Shown here one piece after another: positions 8,698-16,963 of a stretch of 35,483 bases of DNA. The stretch comes from Bacteroidota bacterium (GTDB lineage: Bacteria > Bacteroidota > Bacteroidia > Bacteroidales > GCA-2711565): NCBI GenBank assembly GCA_003353955.1, contig PIVJ01000024.1:1-35483 (forward strand), in the 5' to 3' direction. The position numbers and the translations under genes were made by a program. The stretch's first letter is position 1, and each line of letters starts with the position of its first letter. A model generated the notes under the pieces. It saw only the letters and a program-made list of their open reading frames with translations, was not told the origin of the DNA and did not search any database.

Positions 8698-10113
8698 ATG
8701 AACAAATCAAAACAGGTCTTTAAATATGTACTTATTGATCTTATTTCATCTATAATAGCGTGGAATTTGTTTCTGGTAGTAACATTTAGTTCAATTCGTA
8801 AGTTCAATTATTCAGAATGGAATAGAATTGTAAACCTTGATAATTATTGGATTGGACTTATAATGTCAATAATCTGTTGGATTGGATTGTATGCATTAAT
8901 TGGTAATTACCAGAGAATTTACAAAAAATCTAGGTTGAATGAGTTCGGACAGAGTTTTATCACTACTTGTTTAGGGGTAATATTAATCTTTATTACCATC
9001 ATCATAGAATCTGAAGTATTTCGGGGGAAAGATTATTATTCTTTATTCTTTAATTTATCAGTTATTTTTCTACTTACAAACTATTTACCACGTTCAATTA
9101 TAACTTCCATTACCGCCAAGAAAATTCATAATCGCCTCATCGGATTTAATACAATAATTGTTGGGAGTAATGGAAATGCAATCCAAATCTATAACGACTT
9201 GGAAAATCAGGAGAAATCTTCAGGAAATATTTTGATTGGCTTCGTGGATGCTATTCATGTAGAAAATTATAAGATAGGAAAATACTTACCGCATTTGGGA
9301 CATTATAGTTTATTGGCCCAGCTATGCAAGGATCATGAGGTTGAGGAAGTTATAATTGCTATAGAGCGAACAGAGTATGAGATAGTTGAAAAGATTATCT
9401 CTGTAATAGAAGATACGGATGTGACAATTAAAATTATTCCGATAATGCAAGATTTCTTGATGGGAGCCGTTAGAATATCGTCAATATTCCACGCACCTCT
9501 CGTTCAGGTTTCGCCGGTTTTAATGCCGCATTGGCAACAATCGCTCAAAAGACTTTTTGACATTGTTGTTTCAATATTGGCAATAGTACTTCTTATTCCA
9601 TTTTATATCTCTGCTGCAATAGGTGTGCTGTGGTCGTCAGAGGGACCCATAATTTATTCGCAAGAACGGATAGGCTTTAAAGGTCGTCCATTTCTTATGC
9701 ATAAGTTTCGCTCAATGTATAAAGATGCAGAGAAAAAAGGACCTCAATTATCTAATAAAAAGGATAAAAGAATTACTCCTTTTGGTAGATTCATGCGAAA
9801 AATTCGGTTGGATGAAATTCCTCAGTTTTACTCTGTACTGAAAGGTGAAATGTCAATCGTTGGTCCGCGACCGGAGCGCGCGTATTATATTAATGAAATT
9901 TCGAAGAGATCACCACATTATAGATTATTGCATAAAGTGAGACCTGGGATTACCTCCTGGGGTCAGGTTGAATTTGGTTACGCATCCACGGTTGATGAAA
10001 TGGTTGAAAGGCTAAAATTTGATATTCTTTATATCGAAAACATGTCCTTGGCTGTCGATATTAAAATATTAATTTATACCATCTTAATTGTGATTCAAGG
10101 CAGGGGAAAGTAA
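8698..10113 (+). CDS. Polyprenyl-phosphate sugar-1-phosphate transferase (exopolysaccharide type)
   Basis: A 471-residue membrane enzyme that starts glycan assembly by moving a sugar-1-phosphate onto undecaprenyl phosphate. The N-terminal ~120 residues hold four hydrophobic segments. A Rossmann-like domain (about 145-260) follows, and the bacterial sugar-transferase domain begins at KRLFDIVVS (about 282). Its signatures are visible: the membrane re-entrant stretch, KFRSM, RLDEIPQF, GEMSIVGPRPE and VRPGITSWGQ. The ATG at 8698 overlaps the stop of a five-codon ORF (ATGA). A hairpin terminator lies directly after the stop. Confidence 0.92.
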   Translation: MNKSKQVFKYVLIDLISSIIAWNLFLVVTFSSIRKFNYSEWNRIVNLDNYWIGLIMSIICWIGLYALIGNYQRIYKKSRLNEFGQSFITTCLGVILIFITIIIESEVFRGKDYYSLFFNLSVIFLLTNYLPRSIITSITAKKIHNRLIGFNTIIVGSNGNAIQIYNDLENQEKSSGNILIGFVDAIHVENYKIGKYLPHLGHYSLLAQLCKDHEVEEVIIAIERTEYEIVEKIISVIEDTDVTIKIIPIMQDFLMGAVRISSIFHAPLVQVSPVLMPHWQQSLKRLFDIVVSILAIVLLIPFYISAAIGVLWSSEGPIIYSQERIGFKGRPFLMHKFRSMYKDAEKKGPQLSNKKDKRITPFGRFMRKIRLDEIPQFYSVLKGEMSIVGPRPERAYYINEISKRSPHYRLLHKVRPGITSWGQVEFGYASTVDEMVERLKFDILYIENMSLAVDIKILIYTILIVIQGRGK

Positions 10114-10115
10114 AT

Positions 10116-10138
10116 AATGGTTAAATAGAACCATTTTT
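10116..10138. terminator. Shared hairpin terminator between convergent genes
   Basis: AATGGTT (10116-10122) pairs with AACCATT (10129-10135) and is followed on the plus strand by a T run. It ends the sugar-transferase transcript, and its right arm and loop lie inside the last codons of the DUF4294 gene, whose stop codon is at 10121-10123. Confidence 0.65.
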
Positions 10139-10699
10139 AATCATTCTAACAATCAATTCGATTTGACTATCTGCCCCTTTGGCATCATAGTCTGTTTTTA
10201 AATTATATCCAAACAAACGTGCAAAACCTTGATAAAAGAATGCTGGGAATCCGCCTCGAAGTTCCTTTACCAGATCAAATGAAGTATCTCCAGTTTCCCT
10301 GTCAATGAGCTTAATTAATATTCTACCCTGACTAAATGTTAGCTTCCTCAAGTCATGGCCAAATTCTGCCTTTAATTCTTTTTCAGCCTGTTTTATTATT
10401 TTTCTTTGTTCCTTTTTATCAGAAGTTTTTTCTAATAGTGCATTGTATTCGCGATATTTATGTCCTGCAATTTCTGCATAAGGATATACCTTCTTAACAT
10501 TTCGAATTAATCGATTCATTCGCCTGAATTCCTTTTTGCTAACTACTCTATAAGCAGTTACATTTACTTCTTTGAGTTGATATACAGGAATAGTGTCACC
10601 ATCAATTATTCTTATATAAGTAACGTCCTGTGTATTCTGAGCAAATATTTCAGGTAGAAAAAGTAAGATTATCAGAATATTTAGAAGAATAGTTTTCAT
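10121..10699 (-). CDS. DUF4294 family exported protein
   Basis: From the ATG at 10699 the protein has 192 residues with a clean signal peptide (MKTILLNILIILLFLPEIFAQ). An ATG at 10723 would add eight residues ahead of it and weaken the signal, so the inner start is preferred. The mature part contains YIRIIDGDTIPVYQL and a basic helical region (KKEFRRMNRLIRNVKKVYPYA), as in the Bacteroidota family DUF4294, whose function is unknown. It probably acts in the periplasm. No operon partner is seen; the gene reads away from clpX. Confidence 0.85.
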   Translation of the reverse strand: MKTILLNILIILLFLPEIFAQNTQDVTYIRIIDGDTIPVYQLKEVNVTAYRVVSKKEFRRMNRLIRNVKKVYPYAEIAGHKYREYNALLEKTSDKKEQRKIIKQAEKELKAEFGHDLRKLTFSQGRILIKLIDRETGDTSFDLVKELRGGFPAFFYQGFARLFGYNLKTDYDAKGADSQIELIVRMIKNGSI

Positions 10700-10788
10700 C
10701 TTAATTAATGTTCCAATTTTCATACCAGTTATTCGGGATAATTTCTGGATTCAATTATAAGAAAATGAAATTAACATAAATAGTCTGA

Positions 10789-12024
10789 TTATGCAACTTT
10801 TAACTTCGCAAGCTTTGTGGAGTCAAATTTTTGCATGGCATAAGCGATCGTTACTTTTAGTGATTTAATCGATTTTTTTGAAGGGAGTTCGAACATAGCA
10901 TCGGTAAGAATTGCTTCCACAATTGATCGAAGACCCCGGGCACCCAGTTTGAACTCAATGGATTTATCAACTATAAAATCGAGTACATCATCATCGAAAG
11001 ATAATTTAATATTATCCATTTCAAATAACTTGATAAATTGTTTAACCAGAGAGTTCTTAGGTTCCGTTAAAATTCGTTTCAGGGTATCTTTTTCTAAAGG
11101 ATGAAGGAAAGATAGTACAGGCAATCTTCCGACAATTTCAGGTATTAATCCATAAGCTTTAATGTCGGAAGGAGAAATATATTGTAGTAAATATTCCTTG
11201 TCTATTTTAGCCAAATCATTTGCCGAACTGTAGCCAATCACATTGGTTTGTAATCGGGAGCCAATTATTTTATCAATACCATGAAAAGCACCTCCTGAGA
11301 TAAATAAAATATTTGTAGTATCTATTTTGATCATCTTTTGTTCAGGATGCTTTCTTCCACCTTGTGGTGGGACATTTACTTCTGAGCCCTCCAGTAATTT
11401 TAATAAGGCTTGTTGAACTCCTTCTCCGGAAACATCTCTGGTAATTGATGGATTGTCACCTTTACGTGCTATCTTGTCAATCTCATCAATAAAAACAATG
11501 CCTTTCTCTGCAGCGGACACGTTGTAATCGGCAACCTGAAGTAATCGTGTTAGTACATTTTCTACATCTTCACCAACATATCCGGCTTCAGTTAAAACTG
11601 TTGCATCAGCAATACAAAACGGAACATCCAGAAATTTAGCAATGGTTCTGGCCAATAAAGTTTTTCCTGTTCCGGTATCACCAACAATGATGATGTTTGA
11701 CTTCTCAATCTCTACCTCATCAATTTCATCTGTTAGCTGTGTAATTCTTTTGTAGTGGTTATAAACCGCCACTGAAAGTACTTTTTTTGCTTCATCCTGA
11801 CCAATTACGTATTTATCAAGATGTTGTTTGATCTCAAAAGGTTTGTGTAGCTTGATATTAGCGTATTGTTCTTCTGTTCTGGCATTGGCTTCTTCCTTAA
11901 CTATTAGCTGAGCCTGCTCAATACATTGATCGCAGATGTGGGCATTCATCCCTGCAACTAAAACATTTATGTCAGCTTTTTGCTGACCACAAAATGAGCA
12001 TTTATCAGATACTTGTTTCGCCAT
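10789..12024 (-). CDS. clpX: ATP-dependent Clp protease ATP-binding subunit ClpX
   Basis: AAA+ unfoldase that feeds substrates to ClpP. The N-terminal zinc domain has C9, C12, C31 and C34. Walker A is GDTGTGKT at 115-122, Walker B is GIVFIDEID near 175-182, and the C-terminal region [10 protein letters not shown] provides sensor 2. The ClpP-docking loop, IGF in E. coli, reads I263-G264-Y265 here. At 411 residues the length is normal. It lies 11 bases after clpP in the tig-clpP-clpX operon, so it should be produced together with its protease partner. Confidence 0.97.
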   Translation of the reverse strand: MAKQVSDKCSFCGQQKADINVLVAGMNAHICDQCIEQAQLIVKEEANARTEEQYANIKLHKPFEIKQHLDKYVIGQDEAKKVLSVAVYNHYKRITQLTDEIDEVEIEKSNIIIVGDTGTGKTLLARTIAKFLDVPFCIADATVLTEAGYVGEDVENVLTRLLQVADYNVSAAEKGIVFIDEIDKIARKGDNPSITRDVSGEGVQQALLKLLEGSEVNVPPQGGRKHPEQKMIKIDTTNILFISGGAFHGIDKIIGSRLQTNVIGYSSANDLAKIDKEYLLQYISPSDIKAYGLIPEIVGRLPVLSFLHPLEKDTLKRILTEPKNSLVKQFIKLFEMDNIKLSFDDDVLDFIVDKSIEFKLGARGLRSIVEAILTDAMFELPSKKSIKSLKVTIAYAMQKFDSTKLAKLKVA

Positions 12025-12035
12025 GATAAAATTGC

Positions 12036-12710
12036 TTAATTTTTATTCTTAATGAGGACTTCGTCAATCATTCCATATTTTTTGGCTTCATCTGCAGTCA
12101 TCCAAAAATCACGATCAGAATCTTTCCATATCTTTTTATAAGTCTGACCACTATGAACAGAGATGATATCGTAAAGTTCTTTTTTGAGTTTCTGAATTTC
12201 GCGAGCCGTAATTTCGATATCAGATGCTTGACCATGCGCTCCTCCCATTGGCTGATGAATTAATACCCGTGAATGCTTTAATGCAGTTCGCTTACCTTTT
12301 TCTCCGGCGCATAATAATATTGCACCCATAGATGCTGCCATTCCAGTACAAATTGTAGCTACATTTGAAGAAATATACTGCATGGTATCATAAATTCCTA
12401 AGCCTGCGTAAACTGATCCACCAGGGGTATTTAAATAGATTTGAATATCTTTTTTTGCATCAACAGATTCAAGAAACAATAATTGGGCTTGAATGATGTT
12501 TGCAACATAATCATCGATAGGAACGCCCAGAAAAATTATCCGATCCATCATTAAGCGTGAGAAAACATCCATAGTTGCGATGTTCATCTGGCGTTCTTCA
12601 ATAATAGTTGGAGAAATGTAATTGTCAAGAGTGGATGTGTAGCGTTCTAATGTGAGATTGCTAATTCCTCTTTCTTTTAAAGCGTATTTTTTAAATTCTT
12701 TAGGATTCAT
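12036..12710 (-). CDS. clpP: ATP-dependent Clp protease proteolytic subunit ClpP
   Basis: Serine protease that forms the double heptamer chamber. The catalytic triad can be placed at S127 (in GMAASMGA), H152 (in IHQPMGG) and D197 (in IWKDSDRD). The N-terminal 35 residues are longer than in many homologues and may be trimmed or structural. The gene follows tig by 10 bases and precedes clpX by 11, the classical trigger factor-ClpP-ClpX arrangement. Confidence 0.97.
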   Translation of the reverse strand: MNPKEFKKYALKERGISNLTLERYTSTLDNYISPTIIEERQMNIATMDVFSRLMMDRIIFLGVPIDDYVANIIQAQLLFLESVDAKKDIQIYLNTPGGSVYAGLGIYDTMQYISSNVATICTGMAASMGAILLCAGEKGKRTALKHSRVLIHQPMGGAHGQASDIEITAREIQKLKKELYDIISVHSGQTYKKIWKDSDRDFWMTADEAKKYGMIDEVLIKNKN

Positions 12711-12720
12711 ACTAAATTTA

Positions 12721-14073
12721 TTAATTTATTTGAGTAGCTAATTTAACAAACTCTTCGTAATTAATTTCTTTATTTACCAGTTTAACAGTTGATTTAAAAA
12801 GTGCTAATAATCGCTTATCATATAATTGATCGTAGATCTTTTTAACCTCATCCTTATTTTGCATAACAGATTTCACGATTTCATTTAAGCGCCCATCTTG
12901 TTCAGGTGAGTTGTCAGGACTCATATTCGTGAAATATTCCTTAATATGATTTTCAATATCTTCTTCTTTAACCTCAACACCATGCTCTTTAACGACTTTG
13001 CTCTCAATAAGTTGCCATTTTAAGGATTTAATATAACTATCGTACTGAGCTTCTAACTGTTCAGGTGTAACTTTATTTTGATTATTCTCAAGTAACCATC
13101 GTTTTAAAAATTCATCAGGAACAACAATTTTGGCTTCTTCAATCAACTTCTCTACTGAATTATTCATAAATTGACGATCACTTTCCGCCATAAAAGAAAC
13201 TTCAGCATCTTTCCTGATTCTTTCTTTTAATGCTTTTTCATTTTTGATTTCATCCTGAGGATAAACCATTTTGTAAAACTCCTCATTCAGCTCAGCGAGC
13301 TCGGTTCTCGTAATTTCAGTAATGGTAAATTGGATGTCATTTTTAAATTTTGAAGCTTCATCGGTTGATAAACCTATTATTGATGCAGTTTCGATATCAC
13401 TTTTAGTTGCCTTTAAAGGATTGAAAATAATTTTATCTGTAATCTTAGCCCCAATAAATTTAGTACTGGCTGTTTTAAGTTTAAAAACTTCCAATTTAAT
13501 TTGGGCTGATCCTTTGAGGCCATCTTCATTAATGCTTCCTTCTGAATTTAATTCAGCAAAATCACCGAAAATCTTATCACCTGCTTCAATAGTTTCAGGG
13601 TTGCTTAATTTACCGTTTCGCTCACGAAGATCACCTAAGTATTTATTAACCACATCTTCATCAGCTTTAATCTGGTAATAGTCTACTTTTAATTTATTAT
13701 CAAGAATAATTTCAAATTCAGGCGTGATACCGATATCAAAAAAGAACTCAAAATTTTCCTGAGTATCAAAATCCATTTCTGTAGTTAATTCGGTATTGGG
13801 TAGGGGATAACCAAGGATGTTAATTTCCTTTTCAACAATATATTGGTTCAGCGAATCGGAGATGAGTTTATTAACTTCTTCAGCTAATACTGCTTTACCG
13901 TACATTTTATTGATCATGCCAAATGGTACTTTCCCGGGTCTAAAACCAGGAATATTCGCTTTTTTCTGATAATCTTTTAAAACGCTGTTAACATTCTTTT
14001 TATAATCTTCATTTGTCATTTCAAGCTTGATTGTTGCTGTCAAATCGCCTGTGCTTTCTTGTGTAATGTTCAT
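12721..14073 (-). CDS. tig: Trigger factor (ribosome-associated chaperone)
   Basis: A 450-residue chaperone that binds at the ribosome exit tunnel. The ribosome-binding motif is visible as IPGFRPGKVPFGMI near residue 42 (family signature GFRxGKxP). The PPIase-like middle part is weakly conserved, as in Bacteroidota trigger factors, and the long C-terminal helical arms follow (QFMNNSVEKLIEEAKIVVPDEF region). It is the first gene of the operon with clpP and clpX. A TACCTTTG -7 box at 14101-14108 lies 28 bases before the ATG. Confidence 0.95.
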   Translation of the reverse strand: MNITQESTGDLTATIKLEMTNEDYKKNVNSVLKDYQKKANIPGFRPGKVPFGMINKMYGKAVLAEEVNKLISDSLNQYIVEKEINILGYPLPNTELTTEMDFDTQENFEFFFDIGITPEFEIILDNKLKVDYYQIKADEDVVNKYLGDLRERNGKLSNPETIEAGDKIFGDFAELNSEGSINEDGLKGSAQIKLEVFKLKTASTKFIGAKITDKIIFNPLKATKSDIETASIIGLSTDEASKFKNDIQFTITEITRTELAELNEEFYKMVYPQDEIKNEKALKERIRKDAEVSFMAESDRQFMNNSVEKLIEEAKIVVPDEFLKRWLLENNQNKVTPEQLEAQYDSYIKSLKWQLIESKVVKEHGVEVKEEDIENHIKEYFTNMSPDNSPEQDGRLNEIVKSVMQNKDEVKKIYDQLYDKRLLALFKSTVKLVNKEINYEEFVKLATQIN

Positions 14074-14100
14074 TAAAAACTGTTTTTAAATTTTGAGGAG

Positions 14101-14108
14101 CAAAGGTA
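14101..14108 (-). promoter_or_regulatory. -7 box (TACCTTTG) for tig-clpP-clpX
   Basis: Exact TAnnTTTG on the minus strand 28 bases upstream of the tig ATG. The box is identical to the one before tRNA-Leu at 14292-14299. Confidence 0.55.
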
Positions 14109-14144
14109 ATTATTAATCCGATGCAATCTTGTTTTTAGACATTA

Positions 14145-14180
14145 AAAAACCCTAGTATTTATTTGATACTAAGGTTTTAT
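14145..14180 (-). terminator. Terminator after tRNA-Leu
   Basis: On the minus strand AACCTTAGTAT can fold against ATACTAGGGTT with one internal mismatch and is followed by a T run. It closes the tRNA-Leu transcript before the tig promoter. Confidence 0.7.
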
Positions 14181-14186
14181 GTTGTG

Positions 14187-14268
14187 TGCGGATGAAGGGA
14201 CTCGAACCCCCACGTCTCTCGACACTAGATCCTAAGTCTAGCGCGGCTACCAATTACGCCACATCCGC
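14187..14268 (-). tRNA. tRNA-Leu (anticodon TAG)
   Basis: The sequence folds as a complete cloverleaf with acceptor GCGGATG/CATCCGC, an anticodon stem CTAGA/TCTAG enclosing the loop CTTAGGA (anticodon TAG), a long class II variable arm as expected for leucine, and a T loop TTCGAGT. Discriminator base is A and no CCA is encoded. A -7 box lies 24 bases upstream and a hairpin terminator follows. Confidence 0.96.
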
Positions 14269-14291
14269 AAATAGGGTAATTTTTAGGACTG

Positions 14292-14299
14292 CAAAGGTA
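14292..14299 (-). promoter_or_regulatory. -7 box (TACCTTTG) for tRNA-Leu
   Basis: Exact TAnnTTTG on the minus strand, 24 bases before the tRNA 5' end. Confidence 0.5.
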
Positions 14300-14383
14300 A
14301 AATTATTTTGATGAATATTTAATGTTTTCTAAAAAAATAATGCGTAAAAATAAAGTACTATTTACGAAGTTAAAAGTCGAAAC

Positions 14384-15616
14384 CTAATTGCTCACGGTTT
14401 TTACATCCAAGGATTTGCGTAAAGCATTTCCCAGTAGCATAAAAGCGAGTACCATTAACATAATTGCCAGTCCGGGAAGAATAGCCAGATAGGCAGAATC
14501 TAAGATAATATAAGCGTAATTTTCTTTTATCATACTTCCCCATGATGGAATTGGAGGCTGAACCCCAATACCCAAAAAGCTTAATCCTGCCTCAATTAAA
14601 ATTGCAGCAGCAAAATTAGCAGTTGAAATTACAATGATCGGGCTGGTGATATTCGGGAGGATATGCTGAATGATAATTCTCGTGTTTTTGAATCCCAAGG
14701 CTCTACCTGCTTCTACAAATTCTTTTTCCCTGATGCTTAATATTTGTCCTCTCACAATACGTGCTATTTCGACCCACATCGTGAGGCCAACTGCAATAAA
14801 TACTTGCCAAAACCCCTTGCCTAGTGCAAATGTGATCGCAATAACCAAAAGCAAAGTTGGAATTGACCAAACAACATTTATAAACCATACGATCAAATTA
14901 TCAATCCATGATCGGAAAAAGCCTGCTAATGACCCCAAAAAAATCCCTATAATTAAAGCAATTGAGACCGAGATAAAGCCAACAGATAAACTAACCCTGG
15001 CACCAATCATTAATCTGCTTAAATAATCCCTGCCATATCTATCAGTCCCCAGTAGAAAACTTCTCTCAATTAAATAATCGTCAATTATTTTTTGTTGAAG
15101 GACTTCTATGCTTAACAAGCTGTGTTCCAGATCAATAGTGGTGAATAAAACCTGAGATGAAATGCTATCATATTTTATGGATTCTTTAATGATTGGATAA
15201 ATTACATCTACAATGTTAATTTCAATTTCTTGTAAATCCAATAGTGATTCAGGGCTATATTCCTTGAGAATTATTTTATCATGAATAAATTGATAGGAAC
15301 TGAATGGGATTTCTTCAAATTTATTTGGGTTGCCAAACAACATTTTTTTAAACATACCTCTTTTAGCTACCTGTTTGTTTTTGGTGATCAATAACATTTT
15401 TGCATGATTTCCGGGTTTTAATGAGGCAATTTCAAGTATTTGATTGTTTGCATTGGGCGTAGAATCAGGGGTAATCATGTATCCAAGAATAGCAATTAAT
15501 GTAGCGATGACTATAAATCCCAATGAACTTAAACCGATATCACTCTTTAATAATTTCTTCCAGGCAAGTTTTGAAAGGGAATTTCCAATTACGTATTCTT
15601 TCTTTTTAAAAAACAT
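14384..15616 (-). CDS. ABC transporter permease, OppC/DppC type
   Basis: An inner-membrane permease of the dipeptide/oligopeptide/nickel family. An N-terminal OppC-like segment (LAWKKLLKSD then a hydrophobic helix) is followed by a long loop of about 150 residues, then by five to six helices of the transport domain. The domain holds the ATPase-contact EAA-like loop (EFVEAGRALGFKNTRIIIQHILPN). A GTG at 15634 would add six residues but abuts the -7 box TACATTTG (15634-15641), so the ATG at 15616 is the better start. The large inserted loop is longer than in standard OppC. No partner permease, binding protein or ATPase is adjacent, so the rest of the transporter must be encoded elsewhere. Confidence 0.88.
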   Translation of the reverse strand: MFFKKKEYVIGNSLSKLAWKKLLKSDIGLSSLGFIVIATLIAILGYMITPDSTPNANNQILEIASLKPGNHAKMLLITKNKQVAKRGMFKKMLFGNPNKFEEIPFSSYQFIHDKIILKEYSPESLLDLQEIEINIVDVIYPIIKESIKYDSISSQVLFTTIDLEHSLLSIEVLQQKIIDDYLIERSFLLGTDRYGRDYLSRLMIGARVSLSVGFISVSIALIIGIFLGSLAGFFRSWIDNLIVWFINVVWSIPTLLLVIAITFALGKGFWQVFIAVGLTMWVEIARIVRGQILSIREKEFVEAGRALGFKNTRIIIQHILPNITSPIIVISTANFAAAILIEAGLSFLGIGVQPPIPSWGSMIKENYAYIILDSAYLAILPGLAIMLMVLAFMLLGNALRKSLDVKTVSN

Positions 15617-15633
15617 TGAAGATTTCTTTAGCA

Positions 15634-15641
15634 CAAATGTA
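15634..15641 (-). promoter_or_regulatory. -7 box (TACATTTG) for the ABC permease
   Basis: Exact TAnnTTTG on the minus strand, 17 bases before the ATG at 15616. It decides the start by excluding the upstream GTG. Confidence 0.5.
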
Positions 15642-15718
15642 TAAAAAAAGATGTGCTGGAAATAGGTTAAGTCGATCGAAATTTAAGAGAATTATTTAAG
15701 AATAAAAAAATATTATCG

Positions 15719-15726
15719 TATATTTG
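15719..15726 (+). promoter_or_regulatory. -7 box (TATATTTG) for tRNA-His
   Basis: Exact TAnnTTTG match 14 bases before the tRNA-His 5' end. Confidence 0.5.
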
Positions 15727-15740
15727 CACTCCTTAAAAAT

Positions 15741-15818
15741 GGTGATTGTAGCTCAGTTGGTTAGAGCATCGGATTGTGGTTCCGAGGGTCGTGGGTTCAA
15801 GTCCCATCTTTCACCCCA
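15741..15818 (+). tRNA. tRNA-His (anticodon GTG), acceptor stem with two U-U mismatches
   Basis: The D arm (GCTC/GAGC), anticodon stem (TCGGA/TCCGA around TTGTGGT) and T arm (GTGGG/CCCAT) are intact. The histidine identity features, an extra 5' G (15741) opposite C73, are present and CCA is encoded. The seven-base acceptor reads GTGATTG against CTTTCAC, so positions 5-68 and 6-67 are U-U. This is unusual for a functional tRNA. The same CTTTCAC occurs in a degenerate copy of the 3' end at 16185-16204. A terminator follows at 15829. I think it is a tRNA-His gene but cannot tell whether it is fully functional. Confidence 0.85.
15799..15814 (+). repeat. tRNA 3'-end direct repeat, left copy
   Basis: Sixteen bases of the T arm and acceptor of tRNA-His (AAGTCCCATCTTTCAC) match 15 of 16 bases at 16185-16200. 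The two copies bracket the tRNA terminator and the GIY-YIG gene. Confidence 0.7.
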
Positions 15819-15828
15819 AACATTTAGC

Positions 15829-15860
15829 CTCCCCAAGAAATTTCGGGAGAGTTTTTTTTT
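15829..15860 (+). terminator. Terminator after tRNA-His
   Basis: CTCCC (15829-15833) pairs with GGGAG (15845-15849) and is followed by nine T residues at 15852-15860. Confidence 0.75.
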
Positions 15861-16113
15861 ATAAAGTACCATGGTTGTATTTTATATTCTAAGTCAGAAA
15901 ACCGGCTTTATATTGGACAGACAAATAATTTTGAATCAAGATTAATGCATCATAATTCCGGTTATAATAAATCCACTAAACCTTATCGCCCATGGATATT
16001 TCACAATAGAGGTTAGTTCACGTTCAAATGCTATGAGGTTAGAGCGAAGTTTGAAGAATATGAAAAGTAAAATTAGGTTACAAGAATGGATATTCCGGAA
16101 AAAGGATAATTAG
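15861..16113 (+). pseudogene. GIY-YIG nuclease, frameshifted
   Basis: Two frames together give a near-complete small GIY-YIG endonuclease domain. The first frame reads CILYSKSENRLYIGQTNNFESRL then KSTKPYRPW and meets a TAG at 16014-16016. The second, shifted by one base, gives SRSNAMRLERSLKNMKSKI and WIFRKKDN and ends at 16111-16113. The break lies near 16000-16014. The usual N-terminal methionine before the first strand is also missing in this frame. Family members are short single-domain nucleases often found near RNA genes in Bacteroidota. It begins directly after the tRNA-His terminator and is followed by a degenerate copy of the tRNA 3' end. Confidence 0.85.
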
Positions 16114-16184
16114 GTTGTGGGCTCCGCAACCATCTTTGATGATGCGAGAGTTCTCAGCACGATCGAAGATCGTTGACGGAATCT

Positions 16185-16204
16185 AAGTTCCATCTTTCAC
16201 ACCA
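16185..16204 (+). repeat. tRNA 3'-end direct repeat, right degenerate copy
   Basis: AAGTTCCATCTTTCAC followed by A and CCA. It resembles the end of a tRNA with discriminator A73, unlike the C73 of tRNA-His. Upstream bases resemble the T-arm region only loosely. It is followed by a hairpin terminator. Confidence 0.65.
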
Positions 16205-16208
16205 CAAT

Positions 16209-16241
16209 AAAGTCTTTGGCATATTGCAGAGGACTTTTTCT
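16209..16241 (+). terminator. Terminator after the degenerate tRNA end
   Basis: AAGTC (16210-16214) pairs with GACTT (16232-16236), extended by weaker pairs, and leads into a T run. Its position relative to the right repeat mimics a tRNA terminator. Confidence 0.55.
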
Positions 16242-16309
16242 TGACTTTGACAGCTTCAAGGGCTAAACCCTTTTACATCAGCTATATACAGAATACACGA
16301 AACACTACT

Positions 16310-16495
16310 TTATTGTTTAAAGTACTGACTCACAACACTAAACGGACTAATATCTTTTGGTGCTTGGATTTTCAGTTGTTTAAATATTTTTGATTGATCT
16401 TGATTTACATTTGATCTCATATATAATAATTCACTTTTATTGTCTTCTTTGGCATAATAGACAAAAAGGAGGCTACAAAGCTCCGTATTATGCAT
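16310..16495 (-). CDS. Small ORF of unknown function
   Basis: A 61-residue frame starting MHNTELCSLLFVYYAKE and ending SVVSQYFKQ. I do not recognise it. In its favour, a TAGCTTTG -7 box lies 23 bases before the ATG with a TTTG 16 bases further upstream, a plausible -33 element. Against it, it is short, lies in a region of decayed genes, and has no clear domain. It may be a remnant. The rest of the 16242-16609 gap shows nothing else I can support. Confidence 0.3.
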   Translation of the reverse strand: MHNTELCSLLFVYYAKEDNKSELLYMRSNVNQDQSKIFKQLKIQAPKDISPFSVVSQYFKQ

Positions 16496-16517
16496 ATTTA
16501 TAAGCTCTGACTTTATG

Positions 16518-16525
16518 CAAAGCTA
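16518..16525 (-). promoter_or_regulatory. -7 box (TAGCTTTG) before the small ORF
   Basis: Exact TAnnTTTG on the minus strand, with TTTG 16 bases upstream. Confidence 0.4.
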
Positions 16526-16609
16526 TTCATATCAGGGGTTGCAAAGGTTATTAACAAGCATTTTGTCTATTATACTCAAGACTGCATATTTAAACTCTAT
16601 TTGAGCTAA

Positions 16610-16960
16610 TTACATATTCCCCATATACATCTTCACTTCCGTAGCCATTCTTCGATTGTACTCAAAAGCCAAATTCTGGTAATTAACCAGATCGACGATT
16701 GTTCCAATCAAACATAATCCTCCAGTAAAAAAATAAAGAATTCCCATTCCAATTTACCCCACTAAGAATCGCTGAACACCTGCGAAAACCATAAATCCAA
16801 GGAGTGTTGTTAATAATATTAATTGTGGATCTTTACGTCGGGCGCGATAAATATTCGCGAAATTTAATAACTGGTCTTCTTTCAAATCTTTAGTAAGAAA
16901 TTGAACATATTGTAGTTCTTGCCCCATTAGTTCGGGCATAAATGTAAGAATGTTTGCCAT
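16610..16960 (-). pseudogene. TM2-domain membrane protein, interrupted by an in-frame TAA
   Basis: The frame runs 116 codons from the ATG at 16960 to a TAA at 16610-16612, with one internal TAA at 16754-16756 (codon 69). The first half ends GFMVFAGVQRFLVG and the second continues GMGILYFFTGGLCLIGTIVDLV, which together make the two-helix TM2 domain. The family usually has Q at the interrupted position (GQ.G.G), so a single C-to-T change from CAA would explain the stop. The gene follows DUF2752 by three bases, a pairing I would expect to be one operon. It may be a real nonsense mutation or a sequencing error. Confidence 0.8.
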
Positions 16961-16963
16961 AGA

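Noticed and set aside
13322-13678. Plus-strand 118-codon ORF
   Set aside because: It lies wholly within tig on the opposite strand and shows no protein features, so it is a shadow frame.
15617-15634. GTG start for the ABC permease at 15634
   Set aside because: It abuts the TACATTTG box, so transcription would begin downstream of it; the ATG at 15616 fits.
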